A DNA stretch of 64,000 bases, from NCBI GenBank assembly GCA_963920765.1, contig OY987244.1, forward strand, positions 23,478,358-23,542,357, given 5' to 3'. The translations under genes were made by a program, and so were the position numbers. The DNA comes from Ulota crispa (Eukaryota > Streptophyta > Bryopsida > Orthotrichales > Orthotrichaceae). Shown here in pieces: positions 63,398-64,000 of the stretch (the stretch's first letter is position 1; the number at the start of each line of letters is the position of its first letter). The notes under the pieces are model-generated. The model searched no databases. It had not been told where the DNA came from and saw only the letters and a program-made list of their open reading frames with translations.

Positions 63398-64000
63398 CCC
63401 TTAAAGGACGGGCCTACAACCATGGATTTTCCACGGAATTGCAATCATCTTCTAGGAGTTATTTTGGCAATGCAATTACCATCGAAATTCAATATTTTAA
63501 TTTTAATAGAAGAAAGTATGTGCACACTACATGTATAAAAAATGTTTATAAATTTTGGGGAAATTTTGAAATTATTGTAATTTTTTGAAACAAATGCTAA
63601 AAAAATTCATATTAATTATAAGATGTATTCAATTTTGCCAATTCTTTTATTGTGAATGTGAATCATGATGAAGATCATCATCATGGAATTTTTTTCCCAT
63701 GTTGGTATAATTAGAAAAAGTAACCATTCCATGGTAATAGGTACTCAACTTCTAACAATAATCAAAGTTTCAAAACTAAAATATTTTCAAAATCTTAAAG
63801 CTTAAGGAGAAACAAAATTTGGCAAACTTTCCATAGCTTGTTATGTTCAAACTAAAAACACATGTTTTTAGTAACTCATACTGAGTTTTGGTAAAAAGAT
63901 TCTCAAAATTCAAAATACACTACACGATGGTGCATCTTTACTGCTCAATTGACAAGTGGGACCCTTTTTTGAACATTATGCATGCAAAAGCTATCAATCT
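63398..64000. mobile_element. Family A related element running off the window
   Basis: It begins CCCTTAAAGGACGGGCC right after the TTAA 63394-63397 shared with the preceding element. The whole visible length is the inverted relative of about 35640-36245. The other end lies beyond the window. Confidence 0.65.

Overview
The window reads as nuclear DNA of a land plant. It has intron-containing plant gene families (an NPF/PTR transporter, an IQM-type calmodulin-binding-family protein, a plant RECQL2-type RecQ helicase), long AT-rich intergenic DNA, and plant-type miniature transposons: Stowaway-like CTCCCTCC ends, CACTA ends with 3-bp duplications and Tourist-like ends flanked by TTA. Short introns and many TTAA-flanked elements make me lean towards a seed-free plant (bryophyte, lycophyte or fern). 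That is inference; nothing seen fixes the species.

Layout. 1-15.9 kb: AT-rich intergenic DNA full of small inverted-repeat elements, two Helitron-like 5' ends and degraded hAT-like coding scraps. 15.9-20.8 kb: GC-richer upstream region and an apparently intact four-exon NPF transporter gene (+). 20.8-45 kb: gene-poor, element-dense DNA. It includes a train of five TTAA-flanked elements abutting at shared TTAA sites (35.5-38.5 kb), two Tourist-like elements sharing one TTA, a 520-bp almost perfect palindrome (31.3-31.8 kb), and a Stowaway-like element split by a TTAA element (41.9-43.2 kb). 45.9-49.0 kb: intact nine-exon IQM-like gene (+) with a small transposon in intron 6. 50-54 kb: more small elements and an 874-bp foldback. 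55.2-61.8 kb: RECQL2-like gene (-), most exons recognisable but the reading frame damaged in several places. 62-64 kb: a GC-rich element with piggyBac-like TTAA ends, abutting another that runs off the window.

The genes do not form a pathway. NPF imports nitrate, peptide or a related solute with protons, IQM belongs to a stress-signalling family, and RecQ unwinds DNA in repair. The main interest is the mobile-element ecology: three families flanked by TTAA, one large family flanked by variable 4-bp duplications that I cannot place, datable nesting, and a decaying DNA-repair helicase beside intact neighbours. Exon boundaries were assigned by eye from splice signals and remembered family sequences; no search was run.
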